A DNA stretch of 9,573 nt, taken from DAOTTX01 sp034437515. Lineage in GTDB: Bacteria > Chloroflexota > Anaerolineae > Aggregatilineales > Phototrophicaceae. Position 1 is the stretch's first letter. Every line of letters begins with the position of its first letter. The notes beneath the pieces were generated by a model, which did no database searches, was not told the DNA's origin, and saw only the letters and a list, made by a program, of their open reading frames with translations. The stretch is taken from positions 1 to 9,573 of the forward strand of contig DAOTTX010000042.1 in NCBI GenBank assembly GCA_034437515.1, in the 5' to 3' direction. Shown piece by piece: positions 1 through 7,065 of this stretch. The translations under genes were made by a program, and so were the position numbers.

Positions 1-8
1 AAATTTTA

Positions 9-36
9 CTGACACTCGCAAAGTATTACGTATTAT
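9..36 (+). promoter_or_regulatory. candidate sigma70 promoter, distal, upstream of GNAT gene
   Basis: CTGACA at 9-14 (5 of 6 matches to the -35 consensus) is followed after 16 bases by TATTAT at 31-36 (5 of 6 matches to the -10). Transcription would start near 43, about 88 bases before the chosen ATG of the acetyltransferase gene. The evidence is consensus matching only, in an AT-rich stretch where chance matches are common. Confidence 0.35.
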
Positions 37-44
37 TACAGAGA

Positions 45-73
45 GTGGCAAGGTGCAGCATGTAGGCTATAAT
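45..73 (+). promoter_or_regulatory. candidate sigma70 promoter, proximal, for GNAT gene
   Basis: A perfect TATAAT lies at 68-73. GTGGCA at 45-50 (4 of 6 matches to TTGACA) sits 17 bases upstream of it. Transcription would begin near 80. That is downstream of the ATG at 53 and about 50 bases before the ATG at 131, so this promoter supports the shorter reading of the acetyltransferase. It may work in tandem with the candidate at 9-36. Confidence 0.45.
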
Positions 74-130
74 AGAGAAGCGCATGAGCGCAATTTTACG
101 TTTAGCACAACATGCCAGGGGCAAAGCACC

Positions 131-643
131 ATGTCTGAAACAGAGGAACGCTTATTCAGCATCCGTTCACTTGAGTCCGAAGATCGCAACTGGGTCGCGC
201 ACTTCCTCGATAAAAATTGGGGATCGACGAAGATCGTCTCGCGTGGACAGTCATACTATGGGCATCTGCTGCCGGGTTTCGCAGCGGAGATGAATGACGC
301 GCCAGAAGACGCGCCCCCTGCTGGTTTGATTACCTACAATATTGAGGGCAAAGACTGTGAGATCCTCACGCTGGATAGCAACCAGGCCGGTTTAGGGATC
401 GGCTCCGCCTTGTTAGATATGGTGAAAGTGGTTGCGAAGGAAGAAGGCTGCAAACGGCTGTGGCTCGTCACCACCAATGACAACATGGAGGCGCTGCGCT
501 TCTACCAACGGCGCAACTGGGAACTGGTCGCCATCCACCGGAATGCGTTGATCGCAGCGCGTAAGATGAAACCGCAGATCCCATTGGTCGGCAAAAACGA
601 AATTCCATTGCGCGATGAGATCGAGATGGAACTCAAACTATAG
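131..643 (+). CDS. GNAT family N-acetyltransferase
   Basis: Probable cytoplasmic GCN5-related acetyltransferase that moves an acetyl group from acetyl-CoA to an amine; the substrate cannot be predicted. The 170-residue protein shows the acetyl-CoA binding motif A as QAGLGIG (residues 85-91), after a beta strand with EILTLDS. The motif B region near 116-133 contains NDNMEALRFYQRRNWELV, typical of the family C-terminal half. The length is normal for a single-domain GNAT. I chose ATG 131 over the in-frame ATG 53 because AGGGG at 117-121 is a fair Shine-Dalgarno site 9 bases upstream, a perfect -10 box lies at 68-73 between the two ATGs, and the 26 extra residues look non-homologous. It converges on the TPR gene, and the two share the CTATAG palindrome as stop codons. 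The family call is firm; the substrate is unknown. Confidence 0.9.
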   Translation: MSETEERLFSIRSLESEDRNWVAHFLDKNWGSTKIVSRGQSYYGHLLPGFAAEMNDAPEDAPPAGLITYNIEGKDCEILTLDSNQAGLGIGSALLDMVKVVAKEEGCKRLWLVTTNDNMEALRFYQRRNWELVAIHRNALIAARKMKPQIPLVGKNEIPLRDEIEMELKL

Positions 644-1603
644 CACGCTGAGCTGCGCTTCAGCGGCGCGGGCGGCGTCATCGACCATGCCCAACCGCGT
701 AAAGATAATCATCACCTGCTGGAGCTTGCGGGCGGCGGTAGTGCGCCGTCCCCGCCGGGCGAGGCTGAGTGCCTGCATGTGCATCGTCCGAGCGAGTTCG
801 GCCTCCGCGTTCAACTCGCGGAAGGCATCCATCGCGGCGCGGAAGTAGTCATCCGGGTCGTTAGAGAAGGCCGGGTCGGGTATGCTGTCCAACTCGGTGA
901 CGACCTCACCCATAATGCGGTTGGCGTACCCGTTCTGGAACGGTTCCCCGATTCGCCGGGCGATGGTCAACGCTTCGAGTGCCGCCGCCCATGCCCCGTC
1001 GTAACTCCCTTGCCGCAGGTTGGTCACCGCGAGTCCGTGCTGCACCTCGCACAGCAGGCTGGGTAGGTCGCGGTCGTCGGTGTCTTCCCATAGGGCAGTC
1101 AGTTCGAGCGTCTGCGTGAACGCCTTGACCGCGCTGGTGTTCTGCCCGACAGTCATCAACACCAGACCTTCGTTGAGCGAGGCCATCGTCTGCACTTTGA
1201 GGTCTTGCTGTTCTTTGCTGATCTCGTAGGCTGTGCGATACAACCGCAACGCTCGATTAAAATCACCCTTGTAACGATAATTCTCACCCTGGTTCAAATC
1301 CATCGCGGAAACGCGCCGGGCGTTACCAACCCGGCTGAACATGCCGCGTGCCTTCTCGTAATGCTGGATGCTGGTTTCGAGATTGCCACGAAAATGCTGG
1401 ATGTAACCGAGCAGATGGTTAGCTCGCCCCTGGTTGGCGAGGTGTCCGTCCTGGATGGCTTGCTGTTCCAGGTGGGTGATGGTCGCCACGGCCTCTTTGA
1501 ACGGCGTTTCGCCGCGCTGCCACTGGCGTATGACGTTAATACACTGCTCGTCGAACTCAGGTGTCGGCTCTTGATCTGTGCCAGGAGAATCGGCATGTAC
1601 CAT
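638..1603 (-). CDS. stand-alone TPR-repeat protein
   Basis: A soluble 321-residue protein made almost wholly of tetratricopeptide-type helix pairs, which act as protein-protein scaffolds. Repeat-like units can be seen near residues 58-91, 98-131, 138-171, 185-218 and 250-305, with recurring patterns such as GNLETSIQHYEKA, GDFNRALRLYRTA and GSYDGAWAAALEA. There is no signal peptide, membrane helix or catalytic domain. The first 20 residues are acidic and proline-containing, probably disordered. The C-terminal part (AELARTMHMQAL, then ARKLQQVMIIFTRLGM) resembles the terminal TPRs of large Chloroflexota signalling proteins (from memory). No convincing Shine-Dalgarno site precedes ATG 1603, so the start is moderately sure. 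It lies downstream of a GNAT gene on the same strand with a 162-base AT-rich gap. It could partner the kinase-ATPase-TPR protein, but nothing in the sequence proves this. Confidence 0.85.
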   Translation of the reverse strand: MVHADSPGTDQEPTPEFDEQCINVIRQWQRGETPFKEAVATITHLEQQAIQDGHLANQGRANHLLGYIQHFRGNLETSIQHYEKARGMFSRVGNARRVSAMDLNQGENYRYKGDFNRALRLYRTAYEISKEQQDLKVQTMASLNEGLVLMTVGQNTSAVKAFTQTLELTALWEDTDDRDLPSLLCEVQHGLAVTNLRQGSYDGAWAAALEALTIARRIGEPFQNGYANRIMGEVVTELDSIPDPAFSNDPDDYFRAAMDAFRELNAEAELARTMHMQALSLARRGRRTTAARKLQQVMIIFTRLGMVDDAARAAEAQLSVL

Positions 1604-1765
1604 AGAAGATAAACTTTCTTGTTATGCCCTAGCGTTCGTTAGTCGAGTTTTAATGTTAGATTAGATCATACCATCCATTTATAACAAAGTTTAACAAAAA
1701 TTTCTTGTGTCTTTTCTGAAATTTCCGCTTGAAAGCACAAACGCTGCATTAACCAACGTGCGATG
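1604..1765 (-). other. AT-rich intergenic leader of the TPR gene
   Basis: This 162-base gap between two minus-strand genes is clearly more AT-rich than its surroundings. On the minus strand it offers -10-like elements (TATGAT at 1665-1670, TATAAA at 1678-1683). It also has two TTGTTA stretches (1682-1687 and 1692-1697), but none has good 16-18 base spacing to a -10. A promoter for the TPR gene probably lies here, but I cannot place it. I see no terminator hairpin or small ORF. Confidence 0.3.
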
Positions 1766-2407
1766 CTAGCCGCCATAGTACCCCACATCTGCCATATATT
1801 CTTGCAAGCCGAGGGATTGGGCGATAGCTGCGCTGACGTGGTTGTCAATCACATGACTGTAAAATGCTGTGATCCCCGCTGTGACCTGGGCCGCGCCCCA
1901 CGCGGCGACCACCTGCCGGGCATAGCCGCGCCGCCGGTAGGCCGCTTCGGTGTAGACCCACGCTTCGGCGGCCTCGTCATTGGCGCGGGTGGAAGAACAC
2001 GTCGCTACCGCCGCCCCAGCGACCAGCACACCGTAGACGCTGCTAGGCAGGCGCGTCACGTCGGGGAAGTCCTGCGCGGGCGTCAGTCCATGCTCGATGG
2101 GGAACACATAGCTGCGCCCGATGTGAATCTTCTCGACGGATTGGTAAGCCACCAATCGCGCCTTGATCGCCGCGTGTTCGTTGAACGTGACCGCGTCCGG
2201 CAGGTGTGCGAGGTCACGCACGAGGGCTTCGGGCAGGTCGGCGTGGTGGTAGCGGCTGTATGCACCATCAGGATGCCGCGCCACGTAAAACAGCGGGATG
2301 TCGTCGGGGTCGTCGCAGGGCAGGCGATGCAGGCGCGGCGGGTCACCCGCTCCCACGCGGATACATTCCAGCGCCATGTGCTGTGTGATTAAGTGTTGTG
2401 TATTCAT
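1766..2407 (-). CDS. GNAT family N-acetyltransferase, two-part
   Basis: A 213-residue protein whose C-terminal half is a GNAT domain. It has a strand with AEAWVYTEAAY (about 147-157), then the acetyl-CoA pyrophosphate loop RRRGYARQV (158-166), and the motif B segment FYSHVIDNHVSAAIAQSLG (182-200), where the SAAIAQSLG helix is typical. The N-terminal half (residues 1-120) is less typical, with a VARHPDG segment; it may be a divergent GNAT-like half, as in longer acetyltransferases of the zwittermicin-resistance type (inference). The start may be ATG 2407, with only a weak AAAGA upstream, or the in-frame ATG 2377 (residue 11), which has no better site. It lies between the lipocalin gene upstream and the TPR gene downstream, each separated by a sizeable gap, so it may be transcribed alone. 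The substrate is unknown. Confidence 0.85.
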   Translation of the reverse strand: MNTQHLITQHMALECIRVGAGDPPRLHRLPCDDPDDIPLFYVARHPDGAYSRYHHADLPEALVRDLAHLPDAVTFNEHAAIKARLVAYQSVEKIHIGRSYVFPIEHGLTPAQDFPDVTRLPSSVYGVLVAGAAVATCSSTRANDEAAEAWVYTEAAYRRRGYARQVVAAWGAAQVTAGITAFYSHVIDNHVSAAIAQSLGLQEYMADVGYYGG

Positions 2408-2668
2408 TCATTCTTTACACTCGCATAAACCTTTGTGTAGAGACGCCGGTCAGCCCACCCCATACGTATCAAGTTAAGCTGATGATGCTTCAATATGCAG
2501 CTATTCTGACCCCTATCCCCCTAAATCCCCCTTATCCCCGTAGACGGAGAAGGGGGACTTGCACCTACAAAGCCGCAAAATGCACGAACAGAGTAGCGTC
2601 TAAGCATTAGCAAGCGTGTTATACCCTCACTGTCTACAGGGAATGGCGAGGGGATTTAAATGGTAGGG
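2408..2668. other. intergenic region with palindromes
   Basis: This 261-base gap lies between the GNAT gene (start at 2407) and the end of the lipocalin gene (2669). It holds a C/G-rich hairpin at 2523-2560, described separately. It also holds a weaker imperfect repeat, CCCTCAC at 2624-2630 against GCGAGGG at 2647-2653, with one mismatch and a long loop; this could end transcription of the lipocalin gene but lacks a T-tract. A plus-strand reading frame across it has low-complexity proline and arginine content from the C-runs and is not a gene. No clear promoter for the GNAT gene is visible. Confidence 0.5.
2523..2560. repeat. C/G-rich palindromic hairpin element
   Basis: The left arm has CCCCC at 2527-2531 followed by TTATCC; the right arm has GGAGAA followed by GGGGG at 2552-2556. 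Pairing runs 2526-2533 with 2550-2557, one A/G mismatch, then 2535-2537 with 2546-2548, leaving an 8-base loop. Outer bases 2523-2524 pair with 2559-2560. No T-tract follows on either strand, so a simple intrinsic terminator is unlikely. From memory it resembles short palindromic interspersed repeats common between genes in Chloroflexota and cyanobacteria. Only one copy lies in this window, so repeat status is inferred. Confidence 0.55.
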
Positions 2669-3856
2669 CTAAAACCGCCCGGTCATCTCCTGCACGTAGC
2701 CGGTGAGTTCGGCGTAACCGTAGCCGGTCGCATCGCCGCTGATCTCAACCGCACCTTCCCAGTACGCGATGTCGCCACTGTTCAGTTCTTGTGCACGCAT
2801 GAGCGGTGTCACGTCGATCACGAAATCGTCGTCCTGGCGTAGCGCATCAGCCTCGATGCTAATCACCCAATCCAGCGGATAGACCGCGCCAGTAGCGGGG
2901 CTTTCCCACGAATCTGTCGCCTCGATGGTGAAGTCTTCGGCATCGAGGTAGCGCGTCTCGCCGTCCGGGTAGATCATCAAGCCGCCGAACGCCGGTTCAA
3001 TACCGCCTTCCGTCAAACGGATTTGCCCGACCATCAATTCGCGCTCGTCGTCGAAGATCAAGCCGAACCAATCCCAACCGAGGGCGCGTTCGCCGAGCGC
3101 ACTGGTGGAAAACTCGTGATCCTTCCAGGTGCGTCCGCTGACCTCGAACGCCTCACCACCGATAGTGATGGTGCCATCGGTGAGCAAGCGCGAGAGGGTG
3201 TAATAATAGCTGGCGTTGCCCTCGATCTCGCTTTTGGGGCTGAGGCCGTCGTCGCCTTGCAGCGCGGGCGGCTTGACCTGCTCTAACGTCAGGTCGATGG
3301 CGAAATCACCACTTTGTGCGTCGATGCGGTACAGGTTCTCATCGACCGTGCTGATCTCCCAATCCTCCAGCCACACGCGATAGGGTTCGTCGTAGGTTTC
3401 CAGCTCACCGTAGACCGGCAGCGCCCCGGCGAGACCGGCACTGCTCCGGCTGTAGCGTTCTTCATGATAGAACGCCTCGTTTTCGATGTCGCTCACGGTG
3501 AAATGCGCCATGTAAATCTGCCGTGTGCGCCACTCGGAGTCGTCGCTGACGGCTTGCTGCGCGGCAATCGCCCGGCGGAACACGGTAAACTGAAAACCAA
3601 AGCGGCGGCCTTCTTCGGTCGCCACGTTGCCGGTGTAGTACCACCATTCGGTTTGAAAATCAGGGTGTGCGCCGAAATCACGCGGGAACTGCCAATCCCA
3701 GGGGGCGATAGCCTGTGCATACGCGCTGAGATCGACCTCGGCGGATCCCCCGAACACGGCGTCCGCGCTAACGTCTTCACCGCCACCGTCGATCAAACTA
3801 AAACCAAACACGACCACCGCGATAATTGCGATCCCCGCACCAATAAAACGCCACAT
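2669..3856 (-). CDS. AttH/CrtC-type lipocalin-like protein, membrane-anchored
   Basis: A 395-residue protein of the carotenoid 1,2-hydratase/AttH superfamily, with two lipocalin-like beta barrels. The hallmark motif of the first barrel, HPDFQTEWWYYTGN, is at residues 64-77, followed by FGFQFTVFRR and IYMAHFTVSD. The second half has GRTWKDHEFS (241-250), GWDWFGLIFDDERELMVG (260-277) and the closing pattern GYGYAELTGYV (378-388). Residues 4-22 form a hydrophobic helix with no lipobox cysteine, so the protein is an N-anchored or signal-peptide-bearing exported protein. Some relatives hydrate carotenoid ends, and many accompany ABC exporters or have unknown ligands; no carotenoid or ABC genes lie here, so hydratase activity should not be assumed. 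ATG 3856 has GAGAAGG at 3868-3874 upstream with a long 11-base spacer. The gene starts 76 bases after the kinase gene ends, on the same strand, so read-through is possible. Confidence 0.92.
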   Translation of the reverse strand: MWRFIGAGIAIIAVVVFGFSLIDGGGEDVSADAVFGGSAEVDLSAYAQAIAPWDWQFPRDFGAHPDFQTEWWYYTGNVATEEGRRFGFQFTVFRRAIAAQQAVSDDSEWRTRQIYMAHFTVSDIENEAFYHEERYSRSSAGLAGALPVYGELETYDEPYRVWLEDWEISTVDENLYRIDAQSGDFAIDLTLEQVKPPALQGDDGLSPKSEIEGNASYYYTLSRLLTDGTITIGGEAFEVSGRTWKDHEFSTSALGERALGWDWFGLIFDDERELMVGQIRLTEGGIEPAFGGLMIYPDGETRYLDAEDFTIEATDSWESPATGAVYPLDWVISIEADALRQDDDFVIDVTPLMRAQELNSGDIAYWEGAVEISGDATGYGYAELTGYVQEMTGRF

Positions 3857-3932
3857 AGATGCTATTGCCTTCTCGATTACAATACGTTGAACTTATCGCT
3901 GAAAACTATAATCGAAATGGCTAAGTGGCAGG

Positions 3933-6900
3933 TTAATCCTGCACAGGAACTTCCGCAAGAATCAACCGGACGATGCTATCAAGATCGTAGAGGCGGCTTT
4001 TCTCAAGCGCGGCCTTGTAAACCTCGTCGGAGAGGCGTTCGCGCAGGTCAGCGGCGAGGTCGAGATGGCCGATGTGATTGAGCGCCTCGGTATGCCCGGT
4101 TTGCCCGCGTGAGAACGCGATCAACATCATCGCCAGGGCATCACGCCCGGTATGGGCGTAGAGATGCGCCTGATTCTGGATCGCCCGGTGGATATACTGC
4201 CGGGCGTTAATCTGCCAGGCGATGCGGGTCGCTTCCGTGTTGTGACGCTGGGCGCTGGGATACAACCCCCGCTGCATCTGGCTTTGTGCCAGGTGCAGCT
4301 TGGTGTGGCAGGTTTCCGAGCGGTTCCCTGCCGCCTCGAAGATTTTTAACGCTTCGAGGTAGTCATTTTCGGCGGCTTCGGGGTCTTGCTGCCTCATCGC
4401 CAGATCGCCCAGGTGGGTTAAATTTTCCGCAAGTATTTTTTGATCGTCAATGTCTCGACTGATGGCGATGCTGGCGTCGAACTGCGCCCGTGCTTCGTCT
4501 AGTTGACCGAGATGGACTTGCATCCTGCCGATGGCGCTCATGGCCCTCGCAATGTGCGCCTTGTCCCCACGCACATTCTGAATTTCGAGGCTTTCCTGAT
4601 AGTAGCCTAACGCGGTTTCAAAGTCGCCGTTCCACTTACTGGTGACCGTGCCGAGCAGGTTGAGCGCATCGCTGGTCTCCATGCTTAGGTTGTGCTTCTG
4701 TGCGAACTTCTGCGCACCCTTGAGGATGTCATACGCATCTTGAAAGCGCCCGGTGCGGATGTAAATGTCGCCCATCATCAGGCGCAGCCGCGCACGGAGG
4801 TCAGGTTCGGCCTTAATCAACTTGCTGAAGCGTGCCGCGTTTTCAGTGAGTTCGAGCGCCTCTTTGAAGTCTTCGTTTTCCAGGGCTTGCTGCGCCGCCA
4901 GGATGGTGTAATCCAGCCGTTTATGACGATCCCCGGCACGCTGCCAGTGATAGAGCAACCGCTGCACCTGTTTCTGGTCGCGCTCGTGGACGATTTCGAT
5001 GGCTTCGGCGATCTGACGGTGCAGGTCTTTGTGGGCGCGTTCGTTAACCTGCGCGAGCAGACCCTCACGCAGTTTATCGTGGACGAAGCGCCAGTGATTA
5101 TCATGCACTTCGAGGATGAAAGCCATCTCGCATTGGTAAAGCCAATCACCGAAAGCCATCGGTGACTCAATCGCTTGCAGCACATCGAGGTCAAGCTGAC
5201 GGCCCATAGCGGCGGCGATATACAGCAACGGACGTGCGTCCATCGTGACGCTATCCAGGCGGCGGCGCACGACCGATTTCATCCCCTCGGCGAAGATGCG
5301 CGGCGGTAGGGTCTTACGCCCGACCTGCGCCAGTTCGCCGCTTTCTTCTGCTAGCGCCCGCACCGCTTCCACGATGAAGAACACGTTGCCCTCGGTTTCA
5401 CGTTCCAACATGTCGATAATGCGCTGGTCGCGCCCGGCCTCGCCGAGCATGGACTCGCTCAACTGCACGATCTGTTCGTGTGGCAGGCGTTCCAATTCGA
5501 TGATCTCCGCATAAGGCAGGGCGAAGGGCAGGTTAGGCCGCTCGTCATTGCGATAGCTGGCGAGGATCAACACGGGCAGGGACTTAATCACTTTGGCGAT
5601 GTGTTGCAGCAGATGCAGGCTGTCATCTCGCATGTGGTGCAGGTCTTCCAGAATGATGACGACCGGGCGCGGTTGTTCTTCGAGGATAAGTGTGATGACC
5701 TCATAGAAGCGGTCGCGCTGAATGTCTTTGCTGCCCTCGTCTCCTGCCAGGGTTTCGTCGAGCAGCAGCCGGTCTATATCCGGGATGACCTGCTTCAAAA
5801 TGCCGATCTCAGTCGGACTGAGGATGGTTTGCAGGCACAACACACGGATCACGTCTCGCCAGATCAGATAAGGATACGCGCCGCTCTGCTCGGTTTGCCC
5901 ACGCAGCACCAACGCGCCATCGACCATCGCTTGCGCACGGACTTCGTCAAGCAGGCGTGACTTGCCGACGCCACTTTCCCCACCGATGAGCCACACGGAG
6001 CCGATCTCTTTTCGGCTTTTGCTCTGCACGATGATCTTATCGAGTGCGCCGGTCAGTTGGAACAACTCCTGCTGCCGCCCGACGAAATTCGCCGCTTGCA
6101 AATAGCTCTCTCGGATTTTTTCCGTCTCACGCGGGATAGACTGCCCGGTCGCCTGGGCGAAGACGTTGATGACGTGTTCGGCGTCAGCGAAGCGGTCTTC
6201 GGGGTACTTCGCCAGCAACCATGCGATCACCTCTTGAATCTCGAAGTTGAGGTCAAGCGACCACACATCAGGGAGCGTCTGAATCACCTCGCGCACCAAT
6301 TGCGCGGCGTCAGTGGTGTTAAACGGATGCTTGCCCGCCAGCAGTTCATACATAATCACACCGACGGCGTACATATCGGCGGTGGTGGTAGGGGGTGCGC
6401 CTTGCAGTACCTCCGGGGCCATATACGCCAGCGTCCCGGAGGGTTCCTCGTCGTCACCGTAGACGGTGTCATGGTTCATGGCGAGGCCGAAATCCAGCAC
6501 TTTGACGCGCAACTTACCCTCATCATCGGTGATGACCAGTACGTTATCCGGTTTGAGGTCACGATGGAGAATACCGCGCCGGTGCAGGTAAGCGAGCGCC
6601 TGCACCATTTGCATCAACAGGCCGATTTGTTCCTCGAAGGGAAGCCCACGCCCGGCCTGGATGATCGTTTGCGGGTTTTCCAACAGTTCCATAGCGAAGT
6701 AGGGTTGCGCGACCGCATACGGGCCGTTCTTATGAAAGCCGTAGTCCAACACACTGATAATATTGGGGTGCCGCAGGGAGGACAGCGTGCGAAATTCGCG
6801 TGCCAACGCGAGTTTAAAATCACCGCTGCTGCTCTTCGACGCGAATTGCAGATTATTGGTATCAATCATCACGCGCTTGATCGCAACGAGATTGCCGGTT

Positions 6901-7001
6901 AAGCGGTCTTTGGCTTTGTAAACTGTCCCCATACCGCCTTTACCGATTTCGTCGGTAATGCGATAACGATTACTGAGGAGAAAATCTTGGGAAGTAACCA
7001 C
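3933..7001 (-). CDS. Ser/Thr protein kinase - AAA/STAND ATPase - TPR fusion
   Basis: A 1022-residue cytoplasmic signalling protein. The kinase domain (about 12-281) is complete: glycine loop GKGGMGTVY (20-28), ATP-binding K42, helix-C E69, HRDLKPDN (146-153), DFG (170-172), APE (195-197), and T190 in the GT(L/x)AYMAPE segment. It is an RD kinase, so loop phosphorylation may activate it. The activation segment carries the acidic patch GDDEEP (182-187). An AAA_16-type ATPase follows: entry motif FVGR (306-309), Walker A GESGVGKS (341-348), Walker B VVIILED (447-453), and a sensor-like ASYRNDE (481-487). From about 690 to 1000 the chain is TPR helices. The design recalls mycobacterial PknK-like kinases, but no C-terminal DNA-binding domain is seen. 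There is no transmembrane helix. The start is GTG: an in-frame TGA lies only two codons upstream, and no other start precedes the kinase domain. I see no good Shine-Dalgarno site. The targets are unknown. Confidence 0.97.
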   Translation of the reverse strand: MVTSQDFLLSNRYRITDEIGKGGMGTVYKAKDRLTGNLVAIKRVMIDTNNLQFASKSSSGDFKLALAREFRTLSSLRHPNIISVLDYGFHKNGPYAVAQPYFAMELLENPQTIIQAGRGLPFEEQIGLLMQMVQALAYLHRRGILHRDLKPDNVLVITDDEGKLRVKVLDFGLAMNHDTVYGDDEEPSGTLAYMAPEVLQGAPPTTTADMYAVGVIMYELLAGKHPFNTTDAAQLVREVIQTLPDVWSLDLNFEIQEVIAWLLAKYPEDRFADAEHVINVFAQATGQSIPRETEKIRESYLQAANFVGRQQELFQLTGALDKIIVQSKSRKEIGSVWLIGGESGVGKSRLLDEVRAQAMVDGALVLRGQTEQSGAYPYLIWRDVIRVLCLQTILSPTEIGILKQVIPDIDRLLLDETLAGDEGSKDIQRDRFYEVITLILEEQPRPVVIILEDLHHMRDDSLHLLQHIAKVIKSLPVLILASYRNDERPNLPFALPYAEIIELERLPHEQIVQLSESMLGEAGRDQRIIDMLERETEGNVFFIVEAVRALAEESGELAQVGRKTLPPRIFAEGMKSVVRRRLDSVTMDARPLLYIAAAMGRQLDLDVLQAIESPMAFGDWLYQCEMAFILEVHDNHWRFVHDKLREGLLAQVNERAHKDLHRQIAEAIEIVHERDQKQVQRLLYHWQRAGDRHKRLDYTILAAQQALENEDFKEALELTENAARFSKLIKAEPDLRARLRLMMGDIYIRTGRFQDAYDILKGAQKFAQKHNLSMETSDALNLLGTVTSKWNGDFETALGYYQESLEIQNVRGDKAHIARAMSAIGRMQVHLGQLDEARAQFDASIAISRDIDDQKILAENLTHLGDLAMRQQDPEAAENDYLEALKIFEAAGNRSETCHTKLHLAQSQMQRGLYPSAQRHNTEATRIAWQINARQYIHRAIQNQAHLYAHTGRDALAMMLIAFSRGQTGHTEALNHIGHLDLAADLRERLSDEVYKAALEKSRLYDLDSIVRLILAEVPVQD

Positions 7002-7037
7002 GATTATTCACTAACACTCAATTAGCTACGCTGATAT

Positions 7038-7043
7038 ATTATA
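7038..7043 (-). promoter_or_regulatory. candidate -10 box for the kinase gene
   Basis: Read on the minus strand this is a perfect TATAAT, placed so that transcription would start about 30 bases before the GTG at 7001. No good -35 is present at 16-18 bases (GCTAGT at 17). It sits in the 64-base AT-rich gap after the small membrane protein gene, so the kinase can plausibly be transcribed apart from the upstream pair. Confidence 0.35.
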
Positions 7044-7065
7044 CTATCACAATTATGAACACTAG

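Noticed and set aside
53..130. N-terminal extension of the first acetyltransferase starting at ATG 53
   Set aside because: A perfect TATAAT and the proper ribosome site both lie downstream of this ATG, and the 26 extra residues do not look like part of a GNAT domain. ATG 131 is preferred.
1666..1848. 60-residue minus-strand frame overlapping the end of the second acetyltransferase
   Set aside because: It is out of frame with a well-supported GNAT domain and shows no domain or ribosome site of its own.
2398..2610. 70-residue plus-strand reading frame in the gap before the lipocalin gene
   Set aside because: It crosses the C/G-rich hairpin, has Pro/Arg runs created by it, and has no ribosome site.
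3314..4081. 255-residue plus-strand frame opposite the lipocalin gene and the kinase gene end
   Set aside because: It is antisense to two clearly real genes and is open only because of their codon bias.
6057..6902. 281-residue plus-strand frame opposite the kinase domain
   Set aside because: It mirrors the conserved kinase codons and has no recognisable domain; a codon-bias shadow.
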